From a bacterium (GTDB taxonomy: Bacteria; Actinomycetota; Acidimicrobiia; Acidimicrobiales; CATQHL01), in assembly GCA_026708055.1 (NCBI GenBank), contig JAPOVS010000036.1, positions 1-39,431 on the forward strand: a stretch of DNA of 39,431 bases, given 5' to 3'. Made by a program: the position numbers and the translations under genes. Position 1 is the stretch's first letter, and each line of letters starts with the position of its first letter. Below are positions 8,802 through 16,820 of this stretch, one piece after another. The notes under the pieces are model-generated. The model was not told the origin of the DNA. It made no database searches and saw only the letters and a list, made by a program, of their open reading frames with translations.

Positions 8802-9312
8802 CTGTGGATCGGCGCGGCAGCAGCACCGAGCGCTTGTAGGTCGTGACCACCTCGCCGTCCTGGTTGCGGCCGACGGTCTCGACGGTGACGATGCCGGCGT
8901 CGGGACGCGATCGGCTGGCGCGGGTCTCGAGCACGGTGCTGGCACCGTAGAGGGTGTCGCCGGGGTATACGGGCGCCGTGTGGCGCAGGTCGGTGGTTCC
9001 CAGGTTGGCCAGCGCCCGCCCCGAGATGTCCGGCACGCTCATGCCCAACAGCAGTGAGTACACGTGCGGGCCGGCCACCACCGGGCGCTCGAACGGGCCC
9101 TGGGTGCCGTCGAAGTGCGCCGAGTCCACGTGCAGGGGGTGCACAGCCAGGGTCAGCATGCAGAACAGGTGGCTCTCGGCCTCGGTGATGGTCTTGCCGG
9201 GCCAGTGGCGGTACTCGTCGCCTACCTCGAAGTCCTCGAAGCAGCCCCCGAAGCGCCGCTCACGCGCCTCGAAGACCCGGCCGCCCGCGGGGCTCGCCAC
9301 AACGTTCATCAT
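8791..9312 (-). CDS. MaoC-like acyl-CoA hydratase/dehydratase
   Basis: About 173 residues with a hot-dog-fold MaoC pattern: 'F-E-D-F-E-V-G-D-E-Y-R-H-W-P-G-K-T-I-T' near the N-terminus, then 'H-P-L-H-V-D-S-A-H-F' and 'P-V-V-A-G-P-H-V-Y-S-L'. The latter two are the usual site of the hydratase Asp/His pair, here in the variant form seen in mesaconyl- or itaconyl-CoA hydratase-like proteins. The start is taken at the tandem ATGs 9312/9309, directly behind GGAGGA. A GTG at 9342 would add ten residues but lacks a comparable ribosome site. It overlaps the CoA-transferase gene downstream. It probably hydrates an enoyl-CoA made by that transferase. Confidence 0.82.
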   Translation of the reverse strand: MMNVVASPAGGRVFEARERRFGGCFEDFEVGDEYRHWPGKTITEAESHLFCMLTLAVHPLHVDSAHFDGTQGPFERPVVAGPHVYSLLLGMSVPDISGRALANLGTTDLRHTAPVYPGDTLYGASTVLETRASRSRPDAGIVTVETVGRNQDGEVVTTYKRSVLLPRRSTDGG

Positions 9313-9412
9313 TCCTCCGGTGCCGCCGAACCCGGCGCACACTCCGTCGATCCCACAGCGCGTCCCGACGAGGCCGGGTCACACCGCACCGGTCCCCGCA
9401 GGTCGCGCTCCA

Positions 9413-10564
9413 TCAGCCCTCCAGCGCCGCGGCCTCGTCGATGATGCCCGCCGGGTCGTGGTGGGGCACGCTGCGCAGCCAATCGGGGTTGACGAGCCGT
9501 CCGAAGCCGGGCTCGTCGGGCAGCGGATCCATGAGTCCGTCGCGCACCACCGGCTGCCGCAGCGAGTCGGCGAACTGATCCACGCCGCTGCCGACGATGC
9601 CCCACTCCAGCGGAAGGTCGGGGCGGCCCAGGCCACCGAAGATCTGGGCGTGCTCGAGGGCGTTCATGTGCGGGGCGACCTGCATGCCGGCCGCGTCCGC
9701 CTGCGCCAGGATGTCGCCGATCGAGGTGATCCCGCCCATCGTCGTGACGTCGACCCGCACGAAGTCCACCGCGTTGTGAGCAACCAGCGACTCGGGATAG
9801 TGCGCCCCGCCCTGCTCGTCGCCGAAGGCGATGGGGAACGGTGAGCGCTCTCGCAGCGCCGCGATGATGCGAGCGTTGCCCGGTGCGAAGGCGTCCTCGA
9901 ACCAGCCCAGAGTCATGTCCAGGCTCTCCAGGAAGGCGACGGCATCGTCGACGGCGTTGAACACCCAGGCCCCGTCGCACCCCACCCAGAGGTCGTCGGA
10001 CACCGAGGCGGCCGCCTCCAGCCGGGCCTTGGAGCGCACGACATCGGGCGCCATCGGCAGCTTGACGCGCCGGTAGCCCCGCTCGTACAGGTCGGTGACC
10101 TGATCGATCACCTCGGCGGGGCCGATGGAGGGCGGGTAGCCGGCGATACCCGTCACCGGCATCGCCACGTTCGAGCCGCCCAGCATCTGCGCGATGGGCA
10201 GGCCGCGGCGCTTGGCCTCGGCATCCCAGACCGCCAGGTCGACGATCGACAGCGCCCGCAGGCCGATCCCCCCGACCAGGCAGGACAGGTTGGAGCGCTG
10301 CACCGAGGCGAACGCCGCCTCGGGCGCATCGGTGGGGCGTCCCACATAGCGCGGCCCGATGTAGTCATGGATCATATCCGCAATCGGGCCGTCGCGGCTC
10401 AGCGTGAAGCCGTACCCGCATACGCCGTCGCGGGTCCGCACCCGCACCAGGCCGAACTCCCGGTACTCCATGACCCAGTCGCCGAAGCGGATCACCTCCG
10501 GCACCGGGGCGCGCACCGTCAGGGCGTCCACCGCTTCGATCTGCCGTCCTCGTTCGTCGCTCAT
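9413..10564 (-). CDS. Enolase-superfamily (mandelate racemase-like) sugar-acid dehydratase
   Basis: A 383-residue protein with the two-domain enolase-superfamily layout. The capping domain covers about 1-130, followed by a barrel. Visible barrel residues are K168 in 'Y-R-R-V-K-L-P', metal ligands D197 (V-G-C-D-G-A-W), E223 (W-F-E-D-A) and E250 (F-G-D-E-Q-G-G), D272 (R-V-D-V-T-T-M-G-G-I) and H299 (A-P-H-M-N). This is the mandelate racemase-type acid/base set, with a general Lys and a His/Asp dyad. Many relatives dehydrate aldonic or aldaric acids. ATG 10564 overlaps the stop of the upstream SDR gene as ATGA, so the two are coupled. With the SDR and the SMP-30 lactonase it fits an oxidative sugar-acid route. 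Confidence 0.88.
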   Translation of the reverse strand: MSDERGRQIEAVDALTVRAPVPEVIRFGDWVMEYREFGLVRVRTRDGVCGYGFTLSRDGPIADMIHDYIGPRYVGRPTDAPEAAFASVQRSNLSCLVGGIGLRALSIVDLAVWDAEAKRRGLPIAQMLGGSNVAMPVTGIAGYPPSIGPAEVIDQVTDLYERGYRRVKLPMAPDVVRSKARLEAAASVSDDLWVGCDGAWVFNAVDDAVAFLESLDMTLGWFEDAFAPGNARIIAALRERSPFPIAFGDEQGGAHYPESLVAHNAVDFVRVDVTTMGGITSIGDILAQADAAGMQVAPHMNALEHAQIFGGLGRPDLPLEWGIVGSGVDQFADSLRQPVVRDGLMDPLPDEPGFGRLVNPDWLRSVPHHDPAGIIDEAAALEG

Positions 10565-11370
10565 ACGCAGAGATACCCCCCGTCGACGCTCAGTATGTGC
10601 CCGGTCACCATGGATGCGGCATCCGACGCCAGGAAGATGGCCGGGCCCACGATCTCCCTCGGCAGTCCCCGGCGGTCGATGGGGGTGCGGGCGGCGATGA
10701 ACTCGCTGGTGTAGCTGCGCTTGCGGTCCGAGGCCAGCACCAGCGGCGTCTCGAAGATGGACGGCGCCAGGGCGTTGACCCGCACCCCGTGGCGGATCCA
10801 CTCCAGGGCCAGGCTGCGGGTCATCTGGATGACGCCGCCCTTGCTCTGCAGGTAGGCGGTCGTCTCGGGATAGGCCCGGCTGCCGCCGATGGAGGCCATG
10901 TTCACGATGGCGCCCCGGCCCCGCTGGATCATCGTGCGCCCCACGATCTGGCACGACAGGAAGGTGCCCCAGAGATTCAGCCGCACGACCCGCTCCCAGA
11001 CCTCGTCGGGGAAGTCCTCAGCGGGGTGCCGGGCGGCCGTGCCGGCGCAGTTCACCAGGATGTCGATGTGGCCGTGGGCCGCCAGCACCTCGGCGACTGC
11101 GCTCTCCATGTCTTCCCGGCTGGTGACGTCGGCCTCGATGAACCGCAGCCGCCGGCCCTGCTCGGCGGTGGCGGCCACCAGCCGCTCGGCCCGCGCCGCG
11201 TCCACGTCCAGGAACGTCACCTCGGCACCGCAGTCGGCGAACCCCACGGCGATCGCCTCGCCGAGCCCGCTGGCCCCGCCGGTGATGAGCGTGACCTTGC
11301 CCGACAGGTCGAACAGGCCGCCCACGTAATCCGTGGGGACGGTGACGGCGACAGCGTCGGGATCGCTCAC
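10561..11370 (-). CDS. Short-chain dehydrogenase/reductase (SDR)
   Basis: A 269-residue classical SDR. It has a nucleotide-binding 'T-G-G-A-S-G-L-G', an acidic residue after the second strand (F-L-D-V-D, favouring NAD), 'N-C-A-G-T' in place of NNAG, the catalytic Ser in 'N-M-A-S-I-G-G-S', 'Y-L-Q-S-K' as the YxxxK motif, and 'S-V-D-G-G-Y' near the C-terminus. GTG 11370 is chosen because GGGAGGAC lies just upstream; the open frame extends further but through a palindromic repeat and is not protein-like there. It overlaps the dehydratase start by 4 bases. By context it could be the sugar or keto-deoxy-acid dehydrogenase of the pathway. Confidence 0.88.
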   Translation of the reverse strand: MSDPDAVAVTVPTDYVGGLFDLSGKVTLITGGASGLGEAIAVGFADCGAEVTFLDVDAARAERLVAATAEQGRRLRFIEADVTSREDMESAVAEVLAAHGHIDILVNCAGTAARHPAEDFPDEVWERVVRLNLWGTFLSCQIVGRTMIQRGRGAIVNMASIGGSRAYPETTAYLQSKGGVIQMTRSLALEWIRHGVRVNALAPSIFETPLVLASDRKRSYTSEFIAARTPIDRRGLPREIVGPAIFLASDAASMVTGHILSVDGGYLCV

Positions 11371-11412
11371 GGGTCCTCCCTCGTGTCGGTCCAGGACGGG
11401 CGGCCGGACACT

Positions 11413-11438
11413 GGATTCCGGCCTGCGCCGGAATGACG
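11413..11438. repeat. Dispersed palindromic (REP-like) repeat, short form
   Basis: The inverted repeat GGATTCCGGC-CTGC-GCCGGAATGACG sits in the 111-base gap between the lactonase and SDR genes, within the presumed operon. It may act as an mRNA hairpin that stabilises or attenuates the transcript. It has the same core as the repeats at 7214, 21300 and 24832. Confidence 0.7.
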
Positions 11439-11481
11439 GATCTTCAGTGATCCGAACAAGCAAGCCATTCGGGACGACTCC

Positions 11482-12354
11482 CTACTCGTCGCCGTCGATG
11501 CGGGCGACGCTGGGGTAGAAGCAGCCCACGCCCCGGTACGGGGTGCGTAACCTGCTGAGGTGCCAGCGCCCCAGGTTGGGGAACACGAGCACGTCGCGGT
11601 CGTCGCCCGTGAACACGCAGTTGGTCGGAGCGGCGATGATCGCGCCCCGGGGGTCGGTCGCCAGCACCTGCAGCCCCGTCTCGGCGTGCCACACGAAGAT
11701 GGTGTCGGGCCGGTAGCAGGACACCACGAGCGACCCGTCGGTGGTCTCCACGATGCCGTCGGGGACCGCCAGCCCCAGGTCGCACAACTCCCGCCGCGCC
11801 CCGGCCGATCCGCCGGCCCCGATCGGGATCTCCACGATGGCGCTGGGGTAGCTCTCCACAATCCACAGGCGCGAACCGTCGGCCGACACGGCGCAGCCGT
11901 TCGGGAAGTTGACCGACTCGGTGCTCCACACCTCGGCTTGCGCGCCGGGGCGTTGCACCCACACGAAGCCGTTCTGCTCGCCCCAGCCGCCGGAGTCGGT
12001 GAGGTAGTAGTTGCCGTCGGCGTCGAAGGCCCCCCAGTTGGGTACCCCGAGCGACTGCTCGTCGTTGCCGGTGCAGAAGGCGCTCCGCTCGCTGCCGTCG
12101 GGGCTGAATCGCCACACCGTGCTGTTCACCAGGTCGATGGCGTAGACGTTGCCGTCGCCGTCGGCGGCCAGCCCCAGCATGAAGCCGCCCGTGTTGGCGA
12201 TCTCCCGCGGCGTGTCGTCCGGCTCGATCACGTAGAGCTGGCCGGCCTCGCCCCCGCAGTAGATGGTGCCGTCGGGCGCCGCGCAGATGCCCTCAGCGTG
12301 ATCGAGGCCCTCGGCGAAGTTCTCGACATCGGTCAGCGGCACGATGGGTTCCAT
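11482..12354 (-). CDS. SMP-30/gluconolactonase-family lactonase
   Basis: A 290-residue six-bladed beta-propeller of the SMP-30/gluconolactonase/LRE family. Typical parts are 'A-E-G-I-C-A-A-P-D-G-T-I-Y' near the start (Glu metal ligand), 'V-P-N-W-G-A-F-D-A-D-G-N-Y-Y-L-T-D' and 'F-P-N-G-C-A-V-S-A-D-G' (Asn ligand), and 'V-P-D-G-I-V-E-T-T-D-G' (Asp ligand). Such enzymes open sugar lactones in a Ca- or Zn-dependent way. Two ATGs occur (12360 and 12354). The second is preferred because AAGGAGG lies six bases before it, while the first abuts that site. It is placed between the VOC and SDR genes, in line with lactone hydrolysis after sugar oxidation. Confidence 0.88.
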   Translation of the reverse strand: MEPIVPLTDVENFAEGLDHAEGICAAPDGTIYCGGEAGQLYVIEPDDTPREIANTGGFMLGLAADGDGNVYAIDLVNSTVWRFSPDGSERSAFCTGNDEQSLGVPNWGAFDADGNYYLTDSGGWGEQNGFVWVQRPGAQAEVWSTESVNFPNGCAVSADGSRLWIVESYPSAIVEIPIGAGGSAGARRELCDLGLAVPDGIVETTDGSLVVSCYRPDTIFVWHAETGLQVLATDPRGAIIAAPTNCVFTGDDRDVLVFPNLGRWHLSRLRTPYRGVGCFYPSVARIDGDE

Positions 12355-12392
12355 GTGCATCCTCCTTGGTTGGCCCGGACAGAGCGTGCGCG

Positions 12393-12905
12393 TCAGCGCG
12401 GCGTTCCGTCGAGATTGCGCTTCGTCTCCACGAGTTCCACCCGGTAGCCGTCGGGGTCGATGAGGTAGATGGCCAACGCACCCTTGTTGGGTCCGACGGT
12501 CGGCGAGACCGGGTCGCTCACGGACTCCACGCCGGCAGCCTTCAGGCGCTCCCACAGCGCCTCGAACCCCTCCACGAACAGGCAGATGTGGGCGGTGCCG
12601 GGGTTGCCGTTGGACGGGTCGATCTCGTTTCGCTCGATGTTGCGGTACTCCAGGAGCTCCAGGAACACGCCCACCCTGTCGTGGCGGAGCACCGCGGCGT
12701 GCATCTCGACGGTCGGGTAGCCCACGAGCTCCCGCAGGTACTCCTCGGTGCGGACCCAGCGGGCAATGACCTCGTAGCCCAGCAGGCCGTAGAAGGCGAT
12801 GGAGCGATCCAGGTCGGCCACGGTGACACCCGCATGGGAGAAGCCGCAGACGGCGCCTTCGGGAGCCTCGGTGGCGGGGTCGGTCATGGTCGCAGCGGTT
12901 GTCAT
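12393..12905 (-). CDS. VOC (glyoxalase/dioxygenase-fold) family protein
   Basis: A 170-residue vicinal-oxygen-chelate protein with two beta-alpha-beta-beta-beta modules: '[18 protein letters not shown]' and '[18 protein letters not shown]', ending in '[11 protein letters not shown]'. The two His and the terminal Glu are plausible metal ligands, as in lactoylglutathione lyase or methylmalonyl-CoA epimerase. The ATG overlaps the ABC ATPase stop as ATGA. Function could be isomerisation, epimerisation or C-C cleavage; nothing in the sequence settles which. The position between transporter ATPase and lactonase ties it to the same substrate. Confidence 0.85.
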   Translation of the reverse strand: MTTAATMTDPATEAPEGAVCGFSHAGVTVADLDRSIAFYGLLGYEVIARWVRTEEYLRELVGYPTVEMHAAVLRHDRVGVFLELLEYRNIERNEIDPSNGNPGTAHICLFVEGFEALWERLKAAGVESVSDPVSPTVGPNKGALAIYLIDPDGYRVELVETKRNLDGTPR

Positions 12906-14047
12906 CGGATTGTCCCTCCCGACTCGATGTCGAACAGATGCAGGCCGGTGCCGCCGATCTCCAGCGCCACCTCCTCGCCCGGCGTGAAGACCCGATCCGA
13001 GCGCACCCGCGCCACAAGTGTGTCACGGGGCGGCGCATCGGGATCTCCCGGATCCACGCCGGAGAAGTCGCCGGCCAGATGCACGTAGGTCTCGGGCTCG
13101 ACGAGCTCGGTGAAGCGCACCCTCGCCCGGGGCAGGTCCTTCGAGGACACCGCCGGGTCGCGCAGCAGCAGCGACTCGGGCCGGATGCCGGCCACCAGAT
13201 CGGCGCCCTGGGGCGCCGAGGCGCACAGCTCGGCCGCCGCCTCGGGAACGGCGACGGAGCCGGCCGCCCCGAAGTCCAGCATCGGGCCGCCCGCGGCTCC
13301 CGCGCCCACCTGTGCCTTGAGGAGGTTCATGGAGGGGCTGCCGATGAAGCCGGCCACGAACAGGTCGGCGGGGCGGTGGTACAGCTCCTGGGGCGTGCCG
13401 ACCTGGCGCAACTCGCCGTCGTTCAGAACGGCCACGCGCTCCCCCAGCGTCATGGCCTCGGTCTGGTCGTGGGTCACGAAGACCGTGGTGACGCCCAAGG
13501 TGGCGTGCAGTTGGGCCAGCTCGCCGCGCATCTGCACCCGCAGCTTGGCGTCGAGGTTGCTGAGCGGCTCGTCCAGCAGGAAAGCCTTGGGCTGGCGCAC
13601 GATGGCCCGGCCGATGGCGACCCGCTGGCGCTGGCCACCCGACAGCGCCGCCGGGCGCCGCTTCAGATGCTCGCTGAGTTCGAGGGTCTCGGCGACCTCG
13701 GTCACCCGCCTGGTGATCTCGGCGGACGGCACCTTGGTCTGGCGCAGCGGGAAGGCGATGTTGGCGAAGACCGTCATGTGCGGGTACAGGGCGTAGTTCT
13801 GGAACACCATGGCCACGTCGCGGTCCCGGGGATGCACCTGGTTCACGATCTCGCCGTCCACGAGGATCTCTCCGGCGGTGATGGCCTCCAGGCCGGCCAG
13901 CATCCGCAGCAGCGTGGACTTGCCGCAGCCCGAGGGCCCGACCAGCACGACGAACTCCCCGTCGGCGATGTCCAGGCTCAGCGAGGTCACCGCCTCGGTG
14001 CCGTCGCCGTAGACCTTGGTGACGTCGCGGAAGGAGATCTCGGCCAT
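12902..14047 (-). CDS. ABC transporter ATP-binding protein, MalK/UgpC type
   Basis: A 381-residue ATPase with Walker [10 protein letters not shown] (37-45), Q-loop Gln83, signature L-S-G-G-Q (135-139), Walker B F-L-L-D-E (156-160), H-loop His193, and a C-terminal OB/TOBE-type regulatory domain of about 140 residues. This is the architecture of MalK-like subunits that drive carbohydrate importers and may be shared among several. It is separated from its permease genes by an SDR gene but lies on the same strand. It overlaps the VOC gene by 4 bases and follows the SDR gene by 10. It almost certainly powers the importer encoded at 15034-18404. Confidence 0.93.
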   Translation of the reverse strand: MAEISFRDVTKVYGDGTEAVTSLSLDIADGEFVVLVGPSGCGKSTLLRMLAGLEAITAGEILVDGEIVNQVHPRDRDVAMVFQNYALYPHMTVFANIAFPLRQTKVPSAEITRRVTEVAETLELSEHLKRRPAALSGGQRQRVAIGRAIVRQPKAFLLDEPLSNLDAKLRVQMRGELAQLHATLGVTTVFVTHDQTEAMTLGERVAVLNDGELRQVGTPQELYHRPADLFVAGFIGSPSMNLLKAQVGAGAAGGPMLDFGAAGSVAVPEAAAELCASAPQGADLVAGIRPESLLLRDPAVSSKDLPRARVRFTELVEPETYVHLAGDFSGVDPGDPDAPPRDTLVARVRSDRVFTPGEEVALEIGGTGLHLFDIESGGTIR

Positions 14048-14057
14048 GAAGGGGTCC

Positions 14058-14846
14058 CTAGAACGCCTTGACGGCTGTGAAGCCGGCGTCGATTGCGATG
14101 TTGACGCTGCTGATGTAGCTCGAGGCGTCGGAGGCCAGGAACACCACAAGGGCGCCGACCTCCTCGACCGTGCCGACCCGACCCAGCGTGTTGGCGGCGT
14201 TCACCCGATCCATGAAGTTGTCGGCCTCGTCCACGTTCATGTCCTCGAGATCCCGCGTCAGCATGGGCGTATAGATCGTTCCCGGCGAGATGGCGTTGAC
14301 CCGGATGTTGTCGCGGCCCACCTCCAGTGTGAGCGAGCGGGCGGCCGCCACCACCCCCGCCTTGGCGGCCGCGTACACCACGCAGCCCGGCAGCGAATGG
14401 GACGCCTGCACCGAGGACGTGAAGATCATCGAGCCGCCGCCGCGGGCCCGCATCGGGTTGATGCTGTACTGGGCGCACAGCAGCACGCCCTTGAGGTCCA
14501 CGTCGAGGAGCAGGTCCATGTCCTCCTCGGTCATCTGCTCGAGGTCCACGTAGCGCTCCACCCCGGCGTTGGCGTGCAGCACGTCGAGGCCGCCGTAGCT
14601 GTCGACGGCGCACTGGATCATCGCCTTGACGTCGGCGGTGACCGAAACGTCGCCGCCGTCGGCGACCGCCGTCCCCCCGGCAGCCTCGATCTGTGCCACC
14701 GTCTCGGCGGCCGTCTCCGTGTTGATGTCGTTGGCCACCACGGCCGCGCCGGCTCCGGCGAGCGCGATGGCGCTTCCCCGGCCGATTCCCGACCCGGACC
14801 CGGTGACGATGGCCACCTTGCCAGCCAGCACTCCATCGGTCGTCAT
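14058..14846 (-). CDS. Short-chain dehydrogenase/reductase (SDR)
   Basis: A 262-residue classical SDR with 'T-G-S-G-S-G-I-G' (nucleotide binding), 'N-D-I-N' after the second strand (Asp, NAD preference), 'A-N-A-G-V' in the NAG position, 'T-S-S-V-Q-A-S' (catalytic Ser) and 'Y-A-A-A-K' (catalytic Tyr and Lys). The C-terminus 'A-I-D-A-G-F-T' replaces the usual VDGG. ATG 14846 follows GGGAGGAACACCCC. It sits directly before the ABC ATPase, with a 187-base gap upstream that contains a strong hairpin, so it may start its own transcript. It is likely the second oxidoreductase of the sugar-type route. Confidence 0.88.
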   Translation of the reverse strand: MTTDGVLAGKVAIVTGSGSGIGRGSAIALAGAGAAVVANDINTETAAETVAQIEAAGGTAVADGGDVSVTADVKAMIQCAVDSYGGLDVLHANAGVERYVDLEQMTEEDMDLLLDVDLKGVLLCAQYSINPMRARGGGSMIFTSSVQASHSLPGCVVYAAAKAGVVAAARSLTLEVGRDNIRVNAISPGTIYTPMLTRDLEDMNVDEADNFMDRVNAANTLGRVGTVEEVGALVVFLASDASSYISSVNIAIDAGFTAVKAF

Positions 14847-14948
14847 GGGGTGTTCCTCCCTGCTGTCATGTTCGTTCGTCCTGCCCGCTCCGTCCATTCC
14901 GGCCCTCGCCCATCTTGGACGTCCGGGCGGGGATGCCGGTGGCGCTCC

Positions 14949-14971
14949 GGCGGCCTCTGAAAATGGCCGCC
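14949..14971. terminator. Hairpin between permease and SDR genes
   Basis: GGCGGCC-TCTGAAAAT-GGCCGCC is a perfect 7-bp stem with a 9-base loop in the 187-base gap. On the minus strand it follows the end of the permease gene by about 60 bases. There is no T-run after it, so it could be a partial terminator that reduces read-through from the abundant binding-protein/permease transcript, or an operator. Confidence 0.45.
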
Positions 14972-15033
14972 TACGGCGTCCACCGCCACCCCCGCCCTCG
15001 CGCTCGCCTCTTTCGCTCGACCATTCGAGCCAC

Positions 15034-15864
15034 TCAGCCCTTCAGTGCGCCCGCGGTCACGCCCTGCTGGAAGCGGCGCTCCAGCACCAGGTACAGGATG
15101 AATACGGGCACAGATCCGATGATCGAGGCCGCGGCGATCAACTCGTGGGGCGTGGCGTACTGGCCGATGAACTGGCTGATGCCCACCGGCAGCGTGTAGG
15201 TGTCGGCGTCCCGCATCAGCACCAGCGCCAGGATGAAGTCGTTCCAGTTGGCGAGGAACAGCAGGATCGTCACCGTCACCACGGCCGGGCGCGCAACCGG
15301 GACGATCACCCGGAACAGGATCTTCCACTCGCGGGCGCCGTCGAGGCGCGCCGATTCCACCAACTCGCCGGGGATGCCGGCGAAGAAGCCGCGGAAGATC
15401 AGGATCGAGATGGGCAGGCCGAACGCCACGTACACCAGGCTCAGCCCGAACAGGTCGTTGTAGAACCCCAGGTGGCGGGCCTCGATCAGCAGCGGCAGCA
15501 CGAGGGCGGCCGGCGGGATCATGATCCCCAGCAGCAGCAGGGTGAAGACGACGTCGGAGCCCGGGAACCGCAGCCAGGTGAAGGCGTGCGCCGCCAGCAA
15601 CGAAACCAGGATCGTGAGGACGACCGAGACCACCGTCACGAAGACGCTGTTGACGAAGTAGCCGCCGAGCCCGAACTCCTGCCAGGCGGTGATGTAGTTG
15701 CCCGGCACCCACTCGTCGGGGAGGAACTTCTGGTTGTAGACCTCCCGGCCGGTCTTGAGCGACAGTGCGCCGACCCAGGCCACCGGCAGCACGACGGTCA
15801 CGGCGATGACGACCGCCAGGATCGACAGCCCGGCCTTGGCCCACCCGGCGCGGAGCTCAAACAA
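15034..15864 (-). CDS. Carbohydrate ABC transporter permease, MalG type
   Basis: A 276-residue inner-membrane protein with about six hydrophobic segments, beginning 'A-G-L-S-I-L-A-V-V-I-A-V-T-V-V-L-P-V-A-W'. The EAA loop, which docks on the ATPase, is visible as 'E-L-V-E-S-A-R-L-D-G-A-R-E-W-K-I-L-F-R-V-I-V-P'. The family's end pattern 'R-R-F-Q-Q-G-V-T-A-G-A-L-K-G' closes the protein. It overlaps the partner permease gene by 8 bases. Together with MalF-like and binding-protein partners it forms a CUT1-type sugar importer. Confidence 0.92.
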   Translation of the reverse strand: MFELRAGWAKAGLSILAVVIAVTVVLPVAWVGALSLKTGREVYNQKFLPDEWVPGNYITAWQEFGLGGYFVNSVFVTVVSVVLTILVSLLAAHAFTWLRFPGSDVVFTLLLLGIMIPPAALVLPLLIEARHLGFYNDLFGLSLVYVAFGLPISILIFRGFFAGIPGELVESARLDGAREWKILFRVIVPVARPAVVTVTILLFLANWNDFILALVLMRDADTYTLPVGISQFIGQYATPHELIAAASIIGSVPVFILYLVLERRFQQGVTAGALKG

Positions 15865-16801
15865 GGCGCCTCGCCAACCGGAAGCGGGCCACGCTGGCGA
15901 TCACGGCCAACACCACGATCACCACGGCGATGGCCGAGGCCACGCCCATGATGCTGAAGCGGAAGCCCTGCTCGAACATGTAGGTGGCCAGCACTTCGGA
16001 ACTGCGGTTGGGTCCTCCCCTGGTCATCACGAAGACCACGTCGAAGATCTTGAGCCCGCCGATGATGTTCAGCAGCGCCACGACGCCCACGATGTGCCAC
16101 ATCGACGGGATGATCACCCGGAACACCGTGGCGGGAGTCCGCGCCCCGTCGAGGGCCGCCGCCTCCAGCATCGACCGGTCGACGCCCTGGAGGCCGGCGT
16201 AGTAGAGGATCATGTCGTAGCCGGCGAACTGCCAGACGGTCACCCCGATGATGGCCCAGAGGACGAACTGCTCCTCACCGAGGAAGAAGATGGGCTGATC
16301 GGCGACGCCGAGCCACTGCAGGATCTGGTTCACGAATCCGAAGGCGTCCAGCACCCGCTGCCACATGAGGCCCACCAGGACCGACGGGAGCAGTGCAGGC
16401 AGGAAGATGACGCCCCGCAGCAGGCCCGTGCCGCGCACCCGGGTGGAGATCAGCAGGGCGGCCCCGAACCCGATGATGTTCAGGAACAGCGTCGTGAGAC
16501 CCGTGAACAGCAGGGTGTTGCGCAGCGCCCGCCAGAAGATCTCGTCGCCGGCGATGGTGCGGTAGTTCTCGAGGCCCAGCCACTTGACGTCGGCGATGTC
16601 GAAGCCGGTCCAGAGCGACAGCGACACCAACCCCACCACGATGATGGGGACTGCGATGAGCCCCAGGAAAACGGCGAGACTCGGCGCCACCATGGCGACG
16701 CCGAGACTCGATGCGTAGTTGCCACCGCGGCGGCGGTCAGCGGCGCGGACGGCGCGCCGCGACAGGCTGGTCCCTGCCGCCGGCGCCGCCGCGGTTGACA
16801 A
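15857..16801 (-). CDS. Carbohydrate ABC transporter permease, MalF type
   Basis: A 314-residue permease with a charged cytoplasmic N-terminus, six predicted membrane segments and an EAA loop 'M-L-E-A-A-A-L-D-G-A-R-T-P-A-T-V-F-R-V-I-I-P'. It also carries 'V-F-V-M-T-R-G-G-P', typical of CUT1 permeases. The open frame begins at TTG 16801 and the next ATG would remove the charged tail, so TTG is accepted, although the ribosome site is weak. It lies 19 bases after the binding-protein gene and overlaps the second permease. Confidence 0.92.
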   Translation of the reverse strand: MSTAAAPAAGTSLSRRAVRAADRRRGGNYASSLGVAMVAPSLAVFLGLIAVPIIVVGLVSLSLWTGFDIADVKWLGLENYRTIAGDEIFWRALRNTLLFTGLTTLFLNIIGFGAALLISTRVRGTGLLRGVIFLPALLPSVLVGLMWQRVLDAFGFVNQILQWLGVADQPIFFLGEEQFVLWAIIGVTVWQFAGYDMILYYAGLQGVDRSMLEAAALDGARTPATVFRVIIPSMWHIVGVVALLNIIGGLKIFDVVFVMTRGGPNRSSEVLATYMFEQGFRFSIMGVASAIAVVIVVLAVIASVARFRLARRLV

Positions 16802-16820
16802 CTGTCCGTTGGGTGCCGGC

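Noticed and set aside
7332-8846. 504-residue plus-strand open frame
   Set aside because: Lies antisense to the CaiB and isomerase genes, which have family motifs; its translation is Gly/Arg/His-rich without any motif.
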